Part shown: positions 8,271 to 15,585 of the stretch, one piece after another
Layout: every line of letters starts with the position of its first letter
Position numbering within the stretch: the first letter of the stretch is position 1
Assembly: GCF_040560245.1 (NCBI RefSeq)
Contig: NZ_JAKMWP010000001.1
Strand: one strand, 5' to 3'
DNA: 64,000 nt
DNA from: Morganella sibonii
GTDB taxonomy: Bacteria > Pseudomonadota > Gammaproteobacteria > Enterobacterales > Enterobacteriaceae
Made by a program: the position numbers and the translations under genes
Notes under the pieces: generated by a model
Database searches by the model: none
What the model was told of the DNA's origin: nothing
What the model saw: only the letters and a program-made list of their open reading frames with translations

Positions 8271-8357
8271 TGTCATAATGCCGTCAGCGGAACTGTCATA
8301 AAAGCGGCAGGGGTGTCATAAAGTTGTCACACTTTCGTCATATGCTGTTCGTATCCT
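8271..8357 (+). promoter_or_regulatory. Putative Pho box array and -10 of uppP
   Basis: TGTCA or CGTCA occurs at 8271, 8282, 8294, 8314, 8325 and 8336, mostly at 11-bp steps, the hallmark of PhoB direct repeats. The best 18-mer begins at 8313 (GTGTCATAAAGTTGTCAC), 14 of 18 against CTGTCATAAATCTGTCAT. A TATCCT at 8352-8357 starts 16 bp after the last repeat start. In the phoB promoter of this window the -10 likewise starts 16 bp after the second repeat. Confidence 0.65.
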
Positions 8358-8408
8358 GCATTCCCGCCTCCGGGAGTGCCTTATTTTATCTGCCATACAG
8401 GGCGTTAT

Positions 8409-9230
8409 ATGGGCGATATCACAAGTTTACTGCATGCTTTGATTCTCGGGGTTGTTGAAGGATTAACCGAATTTTTACCGGTGTCATCAACCGGTCATAT
8501 GATTATTGTTGCCGAGCTTCTCGGGTTTACGGGCGATAAAGCAAAAACGTTTGAAGTGGTTATCCAGCTTGGTTCCATCCTCGCCGTGGTATTCCTGTTC
8601 TGGCGGCGGATGTTTGCCCTTATCGGTATTCATTTCGGCAATGTTCCTCATGAAGGGCAGACTCAGGGAAAACTGACGTTACTCCATATTATTATTGCTA
8701 TGCTGCCGGCGGTGGTACTCGGATTATTGCTGCGTGATCAGATAAAATCACTGTTTAATCCGGTGAATGTGATGTACGCGCTGGTAGCAGGCGGTATTCT
8801 GCTGATTGTGGCGGAAGTCTTTAAACCGAAGAAAGCACAGGCTACCGGGCTTGATGACATCAGTTACCGTCAGGCATTTGCCATCGGTTGTTTCCAGTGT
8901 CTGGCACTGTGGCCGGGATTCTCCCGCTCGGGTGCCACTATCTCCGGCGGTATGCTGATGGGGATCAACCGTTACACCGCATCAGAATTTTCCTTTATTC
9001 TGGCGGTGCCGATGATGATGGGCGCGACAGCACTGGATCTGTACAAGAGCTGGCATTTCCTGGGCAGCTCAGATATCCCGATGTTTGCGGTCGGTTTCCT
9101 GGCGGCGTTTATTGTGGCGCTGATTGCCATGAAAACGTTCCTGTCACTGATTAAACGTATCTCCTTTATTCCGTTTGCTATCTACCGCTTTATTGTGGCC
9201 GCAGCTGTTTACGTTGTATTTGTTCACTGA
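8409..9230 (+). CDS. uppP: Undecaprenyl-diphosphate phosphatase
   Basis: An inner-membrane phosphatase that converts undecaprenyl pyrophosphate to the monophosphate lipid carrier used for peptidoglycan and other envelope polymers; also called BacA because overproduction gives bacitracin resistance. It has 273 aa from MGDITSLL, the same length as E. coli. The catalytic EGLTEFLPVSSTGHM motif lies near residues 17-33, and the second motif PGFSRSGATI is present, with many hydrophobic spans. In E. coli the next gene is cca; here it is hypB. Confidence 0.97.
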   Translation: MGDITSLLHALILGVVEGLTEFLPVSSTGHMIIVAELLGFTGDKAKTFEVVIQLGSILAVVFLFWRRMFALIGIHFGNVPHEGQTQGKLTLLHIIIAMLPAVVLGLLLRDQIKSLFNPVNVMYALVAGGILLIVAEVFKPKKAQATGLDDISYRQAFAIGCFQCLALWPGFSRSGATISGGMLMGINRYTASEFSFILAVPMMMGATALDLYKSWHFLGSSDIPMFAVGFLAAFIVALIAMKTFLSLIKRISFIPFAIYRFIVAAAVYVVFVH

Positions 9231-9334
9231 GTTCAGCGTAAACACATCACTATTTGCGCAGGGAAAATCCATCTGACCTGCGCAAAGTCAAAGCAGGCAC
9301 TCCGCCGATTTGCTACAAATATAATTAATAACGG

Positions 9335-9374
9335 ACATATAAAAGCAGGTAATGGTTTACCGGCTTTTATGTGT
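9335..9374. repeat. Large inverted repeat between uppP and hypB
   Basis: An outer arm of 12 pairs (ATAAAAGC/GCTTTTAT plus four outer pairs, one of them a wobble), an A-G mismatch, an inner GGTAA/TTACC arm, and a TGGT loop. It is probably a uppP terminator or transcript-end hairpin. There is no clean T run beyond the stem, but the outer arm itself is A/T rich. Confidence 0.6.
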
Positions 9375-9487
9375 AATATTTTATTTATGTTGACTGCCCG
9401 ACACCATGTGATCAGATGCTTTGCACCTGTCACGAGTCTGACCACAATGCCGCGCCGGAGCCAATAAATCGAGCAGGAGTCAGGATT

Positions 9488-10633
9488 ATGTGCAGCACAT
9501 GCGGTTGCAGCGAAGGAAACGTGCAGATTGAAGGTCACAGCCACGACCACCAACACCATGATCATCAACACCATGATCACCAACATCATGATCACCATCA
9601 TCACGAGCATGACAACTCTTCCCGCCCCGTCATTATTCATCACCACCACTACCATCATAACGGCGATGTAAACCACTACTATTATGACGGCCGTGAAGCC
9701 GGTGAAGAGCATACTCACGGACACAGTCATGAGCACAGCCACGGACATGAACACACCCATGACCACGGCCATGATCACAGCCATTCTCATGAGCACGGAC
9801 ATGCTCACGACCATCATCATTCACATGATCATGATCATGAGCATTCGCATGACCACGGTCATGACCATGCGTCAGCCTTTGCACCGGTGGTGGATAAAGA
9901 CAATATGCATTACGGGATGGGGGAAGCAGGTACTCACGCGCCGGGCCTGACCCAGAAACGCATGGTGCAGATTGAAATGGGGGTACTGGATAAAAACAAC
10001 CAAATCGCTGTTCATAACCGTGAACATTTACAGGAGCAGGGCATTCTGGCGCTGAACCTGGTATCCAGTCCCGGCTCCGGCAAAACCACATTACTGACCC
10101 GCACACTCAATTACCTGAAAGATAAAGTACCTTGTGCCGTGATTGAGGGCGATCAGCAAACCACCAATGATGCTGAGCGAATTCGCGCAACCGGTGTACC
10201 GGCGATTCAGGTTAATACCGGCAAAGGATGCCACCTGGATGCACAAATGGTGCATGACGCCATGCATCACCTCGGACTGAAAGATAACAGCCTGTTATTT
10301 ATTGAGAATGTCGGTAACCTGGTCTGCCCTGCCGGTTTTGACCTGGGAGAACAACATAAAGTGGCGATCCTGTCCGTAACAGAAGGTGAAGATAAGCCAC
10401 TGAAATATCCGCATATGTTTGCAGCTGCTGATCTGATGCTGATTAATAAAATCGACCTGCTGCCGTATGTGAATGTCAATATTGAAGCCTGTGTGGATGC
10501 GGCACGCCGTGTGAATCCGGATATCGATGTCATTGTTCTGTCAGCCACTACCGGTGAAGGAATGGATGAATGGGTTGCCTGGCTGCAGGATCGCCTGAGT
10601 GATGTAAACCAGCAGCGCAGTGCAGCGGAATAA
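9488..10633 (+). CDS. hypB: Hydrogenase nickel incorporation GTPase HypB with expanded histidine-rich domain
   Basis: A GTPase that, with HypA and SlyD, delivers nickel to the large subunit of [NiFe]-hydrogenase. The start is the ATG giving MCSTCGC, the N-terminal high-affinity nickel site. At 381 aa it is about 90 residues longer than E. coli HypB (290 aa). The excess is one region, residues 17-127, holding 51 histidines mixed with Asp, Glu, Ser and Gly. Part of it is encoded by three tandem 15-bp repeats (9551-9595). The GTPase domain follows with the P-loop GSGKT at 196-200, the metal site GKGCHL, and NKIDLL. It leads a tight hypB-hypD-hypE cluster; hypA and hypC are absent. Confidence 0.96.
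   Translation: MCSTCGCSEGNVQIEGHSHDHQHHDHQHHDHQHHDHHHHEHDNSSRPVIIHHHHYHHNGDVNHYYYDGREAGEEHTHGHSHEHSHGHEHTHDHGHDHSHSHEHGHAHDHHHSHDHDHEHSHDHGHDHASAFAPVVDKDNMHYGMGEAGTHAPGLTQKRMVQIEMGVLDKNNQIAVHNREHLQEQGILALNLVSSPGSGKTTLLTRTLNYLKDKVPCAVIEGDQQTTNDAERIRATGVPAIQVNTGKGCHLDAQMVHDAMHHLGLKDNSLLFIENVGNLVCPAGFDLGEQHKVAILSVTEGEDKPLKYPHMFAAADLMLINKIDLLPYVNVNIEACVDAARRVNPDIDVIVLSATTGEGMDEWVAWLQDRLSDVNQQRSAAE
9551..9595 (+). repeat. 15-bp tandem repeat inside hypB
   Basis: Three consecutive copies of CAACAYCATGATCAY, each encoding Gln-His-His-Asp-His. This is a likely site of length change by slippage. Confidence 0.85.
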
Positions 10634-10642
10634 GGGATTTCT

Positions 10643-11773
10643 ATGCGTTTTGTTGATGAGTTCCGTGATCCGGCGCTGGCAGAAAAACTGCTGGCGCAAA
10701 TCAGGGAAGAGATGGCTTCATGGCCGCACCCGCTGAAACAGCCTTTGCAGATTATGGAAGTGTGCGGCGGGCATACACACGCCATCTTTAAATTCGGGCT
10801 GGATAAATTGCTGCCTGACTCAGTGGAATTTGTACACGGGCCGGGATGCCCGGTCTGTGTGCTGCCGATGGGGCGTATTGACGCCTGTCTGGAAATCGCC
10901 GCCCGTCCGGAGGTGATTTTCTGCACGTTCGGTGATGCCATGCGCGTTCCCGGTCGCGGCGGTTCACTGCTGGATGCCCGCCGTCACGGCAGTGATATCC
11001 GTATCGTCTACTCCCCGCTGGATGCGCTGACTATTGCCCGCGATAATCCGGATAAAGAGGTCGTCTTCTTCGCCCTCGGTTTTGAAACCACCATGCCGGG
11101 TACGGCGGCCACGTTACAGCTGGCGAAAAAAAGCGGACTGACAAATTTCACCGTTTTTTGTCAGCACATCACGATTATCCCGACGCTGCGCACACTGCTG
11201 GAACAGAAAGATGTGTTTATCGACGGCTTTATCGCGCCGGGACACGTCAGTATGGTGATAGGCTGCACTCCGTATCAGCCGCTGTGTGATGAATTTGCCA
11301 AACCGTTTGTGGTGACCGGGTTTGAACCGCTGGACTTGCTGACCGCTATTCTGATGGTTGTCCGCCAGCTGAAAAAACAGGCGCAGGATAAACTGGCGCC
11401 GATGGCGGTGGAAAATCAGTACAGCCGCATTGTTCCGGAGCAGGGAAACCAACTGGCACAGAAAGCACTGGCAGAGGTCTTTGAGCTGAAAGCCAGCAGT
11501 GAATGGCGCGGACTGGGCAATATCGCAGATTCCGGCATACAGCTGACACCGGCTTATCATGAATTTGATGCGGAGCGCCGCTTCCGGCCGCAGCCGCAAT
11601 CTGTTGCGGATAACCCGCTGGCACGTTGCGGGGATGTGTTAACCGGCCGCTGTAAACCGGCTGATTGTCCGCTGTTCGGCACAGCATGCACACCGGAAAC
11701 CGCACTTGGTGCACTGATGGTTTCCTCTGAGGGCGCATGCGCGGCTTATTATCAGTACCGGCGCGGAGAATAA
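10643..11773 (+). CDS. hypD: Hydrogenase Fe(CN)2CO cofactor assembly protein HypD
   Basis: An iron-sulfur scaffold on which the Fe(CN)2CO group of [NiFe]-hydrogenase is built together with HypC and HypE. It has 376 aa, close to E. coli HypD (373). The conserved cysteine motifs are all visible: CGGHTH near residue 41, GPGCPVC near 69-72, the GFETT segment, and the C-terminal cysteine cluster in CGDVLTGRCKPADCPLFGTAC that holds the [4Fe-4S] cluster. It starts 9 bp after hypB behind an AAGGG ribosome site. The hypC gene that normally lies here is missing. Confidence 0.97.
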   Translation: MRFVDEFRDPALAEKLLAQIREEMASWPHPLKQPLQIMEVCGGHTHAIFKFGLDKLLPDSVEFVHGPGCPVCVLPMGRIDACLEIAARPEVIFCTFGDAMRVPGRGGSLLDARRHGSDIRIVYSPLDALTIARDNPDKEVVFFALGFETTMPGTAATLQLAKKSGLTNFTVFCQHITIIPTLRTLLEQKDVFIDGFIAPGHVSMVIGCTPYQPLCDEFAKPFVVTGFEPLDLLTAILMVVRQLKKQAQDKLAPMAVENQYSRIVPEQGNQLAQKALAEVFELKASSEWRGLGNIADSGIQLTPAYHEFDAERRFRPQPQSVADNPLARCGDVLTGRCKPADCPLFGTACTPETALGALMVSSEGACAAYYQYRRGE

Positions 11774-11774
11774 A

Positions 11775-12794
11775 ATGAAACCTATTACTGAAATCACCCT
11801 GGCACAGGGCAACGGCGGACAGGGGATGCAGCAACTGATCGACTCCCTGTTTTTACAGGCATTTTCCAACCCGTATCTGAATGAAAAAGAAGACCAGGCG
11901 CGAATACCGCTGGCAGAACTACAGGCCGCCGGTGATCGTCTGGCGTTCAGCACTGACAGCTATGTGATCGACCCGATTATTTTCCCCGGCGGTAATATCG
12001 GCAAGCTGGCGGTATGCGGCACAGCCAACGATCTGTCTGTCGGCGGTGCGATCCCGCGCTATCTTTCCTGCGGGTTTATCCTTGAGGAAGGTCTGTCGTT
12101 TGAGATCCTTTCTCAGCTGGTTAACAGCATGGCAGAAACCGCAAAAGCGAATGGCATTCAGATTGTGACCGGCGATACCAAAGTGGTTCCGCGCGGTGCG
12201 GCAGACAAAGTGTTTATCAATACGGCCGGAATCGGGGTGATCCCGCATCAGCTGAACTGGGCAGCGGCACAATGCCGTCCGGGGGATAAAATTATTGTCA
12301 GCGGCACACTGGGTGACCACGGTGCGGCAATTCTCAATCTGCGTGAAAACCTCGGACTGGATGCGGATCTGCGCAGCGATTGTGCGGTGCTGGAACCGAT
12401 GCTCGCACCGCTGCGGATAATTGACGGCGTCCGGGCTGTCCGCGATGCCACCCGCGGCGGTGTCACCGCTATCCTGCATGAGTTTGCGGATGCTTCACAG
12501 TGCGGTATGAATATTGAAGAGCAGAAACTGCCGCTGAAAACCGCAGTACGCGGTGTGTGTGAACTGCTGGGACTGGAAGCACTCAATTTTGCCAATGAAG
12601 GCAAAGTGGTGATTGTTGTGGCGCCGGAGGCTGAAAACGCGGTACTGGCAGCGCTTCATAACAGTCCGCTGGGTCAGGATGCCTGTACCATCGGGCAGGT
12701 GACAGAAGCAAAACAGGTGAAAGTACAGGGGATTTTCGGGGCGACGAGGTTGCTGGATCTTCCGTATAACGAGCCGCTGCCCCGCATCTGCTGA
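11775..12794 (+). CDS. hypE: Carbamoyl dehydratase HypE
   Basis: Dehydrates a carbamoyl group, donated by HypF to its C-terminal cysteine, to make the cyanide ligands of the hydrogenase iron. It has 339 aa of the AIR-synthase (PurM) superfamily: an N-terminal LAQGNGG motif, STDSYVI, GTANDLSVGGA, GDTKVV and the DATRGGV motif. It ends in the required PRIC, so the reactive C-terminal Cys is intact. The start overlaps the end of hypD closely (ATG 1 bp after the stop), indicating translational coupling. HypF must be encoded elsewhere. Confidence 0.97.
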   Translation: MKPITEITLAQGNGGQGMQQLIDSLFLQAFSNPYLNEKEDQARIPLAELQAAGDRLAFSTDSYVIDPIIFPGGNIGKLAVCGTANDLSVGGAIPRYLSCGFILEEGLSFEILSQLVNSMAETAKANGIQIVTGDTKVVPRGAADKVFINTAGIGVIPHQLNWAAAQCRPGDKIIVSGTLGDHGAAILNLRENLGLDADLRSDCAVLEPMLAPLRIIDGVRAVRDATRGGVTAILHEFADASQCGMNIEEQKLPLKTAVRGVCELLGLEALNFANEGKVVIVVAPEAENAVLAALHNSPLGQDACTIGQVTEAKQVKVQGIFGATRLLDLPYNEPLPRIC

Positions 12795-12800
12795 TCTGCG

Positions 12801-12926
12801 AATCTGCGTCATCCTTCGCTCCACAGACGCGTTGGCTGCATCAAAATCCCCGGGTCACATACTGGTGTATGCTCCCCGGGGATTTTTCTTTGCCGCCTTC
12901 CTGTGAAACGAATGATTTAGCAGATT
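12801..12926. repeat. ERIC-type palindromic repeat, copy 1
   Basis: About 126 bp, with ends AATCTGC and GCAGATT. The core CCCCGGGTCACATAC-TGGT-GTATGCTCCCCGGGG resembles the centre of the enterobacterial repetitive intergenic consensus. Its central stem plus a following T-rich run could also terminate hypE transcription. Confidence 0.75.
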
Positions 12927-13022
12927 GATTTTTCTGTTTTCTGTTTTTAACAGAGTTGAAGTACATGAGGGGTTAACCGGCAAAAAAAGGAAAGCGTCAA
13001 GCGCCATGGATGGCGTGATCCG

Positions 13023-13150
13023 AATCTGCGTCATCCTCCGGTCTGTGGCGGTGTTGGCTTCGTTCGGCTACCCCGGTCACATACTGGTGTATGCTCCCGG
13101 GGATATCCTCACTTCGCCGCCTTGCCACAAACCGGATGATTCAGCAGATT
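13023..13150. repeat. ERIC-type palindromic repeat, copy 2
   Basis: About 128 bp, same ends and core as copy 1 and in the same orientation, separated from it by about 96 bp. Nearly the whole element is self-complementary, with arms starting AATCTGCGTCATCC on the left and GGATGATTCAGCAGATT on the right. Confidence 0.75.
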
Positions 13151-13263
13151 TCGCGGACAGGGATGTGTCAGCGTCTTTCCGGTTTGCCGGTTATTCCCTG
13201 ATCCTCCGGCGGGCAGGGACATATCAGTATTTTTAAAATATTAATAAGCTAATTATCTCAACA

Positions 13264-13355
13264 GGAGTATGATTCTCCGGTGGATCACATATACAGATCC
13301 TACTGGTACACACGTACTCCGACATCGATTCCCGACGCTGTCGGGATTTTTTTTT
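13264..13355 (+). promoter_or_regulatory. Structured leader with intrinsic terminator before yedE (candidate attenuator)
   Basis: A long hairpin spans 13264-13320: GGAGTA/TACTCC outer, CCGGT/ACTGG middle, GGATC/GATCC inner. It is followed by a strong terminator: TCCCGAC (13330-13336), GCT loop, GTCGGGA (13340-13346) and nine T, ending 9 bp before the yedE ATG. The TCCGAC at 13318-13323 could pair instead with the terminator's 3' arm. No known riboswitch class is recognised. Confidence 0.55.
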
Positions 13356-13360
13356 GGTAA
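13280..13360 (+). CDS. Possible 26-codon upstream ORF in the yedE leader
   Basis: A GTG-started frame reading VDHIYRSYWYTRTP... runs through the terminator hairpin and stops 4 bp before the yedE ATG. An AGGAG lies 12 bp before the GTG, longer than ideal. It may be a regulatory leader peptide or a chance frame; no homologue is recognised. Confidence 0.25.
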   Translation: MDHIYRSYWYTRTPTSIPDAVGIFFW

Positions 13361-13364
13361 AAAA

Positions 13365-14576
13365 ATGAACTGGTCTACATTTAAATCAACGTATCTTGTC
13401 AGGTTCTGGCAGCCGTTGCCCGCAGTGATCGCCGCCGGCATCTTATCCGCATACTACTTCGGATTAACAGGCACATTCTGGGCGGTCACCGGAGAGTTTA
13501 CGCGCTGGGGCGGACACATTCTGCAACTGTTCGGCGCTCAACCGGAAAACTGGGGATATTTTAAGGTGATCGGTTTACAGGGCTCGCCCCTGGATCGTAT
13601 CGACGGCATGATGATTATCGGTATGTTTGCCGGTTGTATCGCCGCTGCCTTATGGGCTAACAACGTCAAAATCCGCCTTCCGCAACACAAAATCCGTATC
13701 TGGCAGGCCGTTATCGGCGGTATTATTGCCGGTTTCGGGGCGCGTCTCGCGATGGGGTGCAACCTGGCGGCGTTCTTTACCGGTATCCCGCAATTCTCCC
13801 TGCATGCCTGGTTCTTTGCGCTGGCAACCGCCGCAGGTTCTTACTTCGGCGCGAAATTCACACTGCTGCCGATGTTCCGCATTCCGGTCAAACTGCAGAA
13901 AGTCAGCAAAGCCTCGCCGCTGACACAGGATTTACAGCGGGCGAAACGCCGTTTTCGTCTCGGTATGCTGATTTTCCTGCTGTGCCTCACCTGGTCTCTG
14001 TTCACACTGTTTAAATCCCCGAAACTGGGGATGGCGATGCTGTTCGGTATCGGGTTTGGTCTGCTGATTGAACGGGCGCAAATCTGCTTTACCTCCGCGT
14101 TCCGTGATGTCTGGATAACCGGACGTACTCAGATGGCAAAAGCCATTATCCTCGGCATGGCGGTCAGTGCCATCGGGATCTACAGCTATGTGCAATTGGG
14201 TGTTCAGCCGAAAATCTTCTGGGCTGGCCCTAATGCCGTGATCGGCGGGTTGCTGTTCGGTTTTGGTATTGTGCTGGCGGGGGGGTGTGAAACCGGCTGG
14301 ATGTACCGCGCCGTGGAAGGCCAGGTGCACTTCTGGTGGGTCGGACTGGGGAATATTATCGGTGCGACCATTCTGGCGTATTACTGGGATTCCGTGGCGC
14401 CGTGGCTGGCGACTGACTACGATAAAGTCAATCTGCTGGATACCTTCGGCCCGGCCGGTGGTCTGCTGGTCACTTACGGATTACTCGCTTTCGCTTTTAT
14501 CCTGTTACTGATGTGGGAGAAACGCTTCTTCCGCCGGAAAAATCAGGCTGACGCTGTCGCCTCTGCTGCACACTAA
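13365..14576 (+). CDS. yedE: Selenium metabolism membrane protein YedE
   Basis: A 403-residue polytopic membrane protein of the sulfur-transport (YeeE/YedE) family, thought to import or handle a selenium or sulfur compound. It matches E. coli YedE (401 aa) throughout. The two internal repeats each contain a conserved cysteine in a glycine-rich helix: GARLAMGCNLAAFF and VLAGGCETGWMYRA. The start MNWSTFK is chosen by alignment. An in-frame ATG at 13269 would add 32 residues translated through the terminator hairpin and has poor ribosome-site spacing. It forms a pair with yedF, 10 bp downstream. Confidence 0.93.
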   Translation: MNWSTFKSTYLVRFWQPLPAVIAAGILSAYYFGLTGTFWAVTGEFTRWGGHILQLFGAQPENWGYFKVIGLQGSPLDRIDGMMIIGMFAGCIAAALWANNVKIRLPQHKIRIWQAVIGGIIAGFGARLAMGCNLAAFFTGIPQFSLHAWFFALATAAGSYFGAKFTLLPMFRIPVKLQKVSKASPLTQDLQRAKRRFRLGMLIFLLCLTWSLFTLFKSPKLGMAMLFGIGFGLLIERAQICFTSAFRDVWITGRTQMAKAIILGMAVSAIGIYSYVQLGVQPKIFWAGPNAVIGGLLFGFGIVLAGGCETGWMYRAVEGQVHFWWVGLGNIIGATILAYYWDSVAPWLATDYDKVNLLDTFGPAGGLLVTYGLLAFAFILLLMWEKRFFRRKNQADAVASAAH

Positions 14577-14586
14577 GGAGCACACC

Positions 14587-14832
14587 ATGAATACCGATAA
14601 TACTGTAATTGTACCGGATTACCGGCTGGATATGGTCGGTGAGCCGTGCCCGTATCCGGCAGTGGCGACCCTTGAAGCCATGCCGTCACTGAAAACCGGG
14701 GAGATCCTCGAAGTGGTGAGTGACTGCCCGCAATCCATCAATAATATTCCGCAGGATGCCAAAAACCACGGCTACACCGTGTTATCCATCCAGCAGGACG
14801 GGCCGACAATCCGCTATCTGATACAGAAATAG
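14587..14832 (+). CDS. yedF: TusA-family sulfurtransferase-like protein YedF
   Basis: An 81-residue protein of the SirA/TusA family, nearly identical to E. coli YedF. It has the conserved CPxP motif (C21-P-Y-P), where the cysteine would carry sulfur or selenium, and the DCPQSINNIP segment. It is co-transcribed with yedE, with a GGAG ribosome site overlapping the end of yedE. The pairing with YedE is conserved in selenium-using bacteria and suggests a relay from the membrane protein to selenophosphate synthesis; this role is inference. Confidence 0.95.
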   Translation: MNTDNTVIVPDYRLDMVGEPCPYPAVATLEAMPSLKTGEILEVVSDCPQSINNIPQDAKNHGYTVLSIQQDGPTIRYLIQK

Positions 14833-14843
14833 TGCGGTTTACG

Positions 14844-14866
14844 GGTACCGGTTATCTGCCGGTGCC
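14844..14866. terminator. Hairpin between yedF and the TetR gene
   Basis: GGTACCGG pairs with CCGGTGCC (one G-T pair) in the 36-bp gap between the convergent genes. There is no T run, so it is a weak terminator candidate. Confidence 0.4.
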
Positions 14867-14868
14867 TG

Positions 14869-15498
14869 TCAGCACTTCAGTAATGCCACTGCGGCACGGA
14901 TACGCGGCTCTACCGGATAGTCCGGCGCCGGAGGTGCCAGTTTCAGGGCAATCTGACGCAGCGGCTCCGCCATGACCATCGATAACAGCAAATCACTGAT
15001 TTGTGCCGTATCCGGCTGAGATAAAAAGTCCTGATGCCGGGACAGCCATTCCGCCAGCAGCGCGCGTCCGCGCTCGATTCCGCCTGCCTGATAACGGGTC
15101 AGTAATAACTCCCGGCCGGGGAATTCACTGCTCAGCAGGCAAAATAAACCTGCCGCCTCAGCACTGAGCACCTTATGGCTCATGGTGGTCAGATTCTTTT
15201 CAAGCAGCTGATAAAAATCATTTTTATTTTCTGCATCCTGCATAAACAGCGGCACAAAAGAATCCGTCCAGCCGCGCACTATCTGCTCTGCCAAATCTTC
15301 CCGGTTTTCAGCAAACCGGTACAGCGTCTTTTTGGAGACACCGGCCCGCTTTGCCACGGCATCCATTGTCATCGCGGCATACCCCTGTGATAACAACAGG
15401 CAGAGCGATGCCTCACGGATTTTTGCAATCAGTTCTTCTTCCGGGACAACCGGACGTCCCCGTCCCCGTGGCTCTGCGGCCGGTTCATGATTAGCCAT
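14869..15498 (-). CDS. TetR/AcrR-family transcriptional repressor
   Basis: A 209-residue regulator starting at MANHEP, with GAGG about 8 bp upstream; a TTG at 15513 is possible. The N-terminal DNA-binding domain is clear: a GRGRP basic arm, then the helix-turn-helix at about 43-62 (MTMDAVAKRAGVSKKTLYRF). The ligand-binding C-terminal half is not assignable. It is divergent from the DAPG-hydrolase-like gene, and a perfect 29-bp palindrome lies in the 87-bp gap. It most likely represses that gene and possibly itself until a small aromatic ligand binds. Confidence 0.9.
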   Translation of the reverse strand: MANHEPAAEPRGRGRPVVPEEELIAKIREASLCLLLSQGYAAMTMDAVAKRAGVSKKTLYRFAENREDLAEQIVRGWTDSFVPLFMQDAENKNDFYQLLEKNLTTMSHKVLSAEAAGLFCLLSSEFPGRELLLTRYQAGGIERGRALLAEWLSRHQDFLSQPDTAQISDLLLSMVMAEPLRQIALKLAPPAPDYPVEPRIRAAVALLKC

Positions 15499-15513
15499 AC
15501 GTGCGATCCTCAA

Positions 15514-15542
15514 TTGACAAATACCCGTGACGGGACAATATT
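15514..15542 (+). promoter_or_regulatory. Promoter of the DAPG-hydrolase-like gene
   Basis: A perfect TTGACA -35 (15514-15519), 17-bp spacer, and AATATT -10 (15537-15542), directly abutting the palindromic operator. Confidence 0.7.
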
Positions 15543-15571
15543 AATTAGGAAACGAAATTCGTTTCCTAATT
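15543..15571. promoter_or_regulatory. 29-bp perfect palindromic operator
   Basis: Arms AATTAGGAAACGAA and TTCGTTTCCTAATT around a single central A. It overlaps the expected transcription start of the rightward gene and lies between two divergent genes, one of them a TetR regulator. This is the typical size and position of a TetR-family operator. Confidence 0.85.
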
Positions 15572-15585
15572 GTGGAGTATACGTT

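Noticed and set aside
9233..9820. Long minus-strand frame rich in Met and Val overlapping hypB
   Set aside because: It is the antisense shadow of the His/Asp-rich repeat region (CAT and GAT codons read backwards), not a membrane protein.
13269..13364. N-terminal extension of YedE by 32 residues
   Set aside because: The ATG at 13269 is only 1 base from AGGAG, the residues are not conserved, and they would be encoded by the terminator hairpin.
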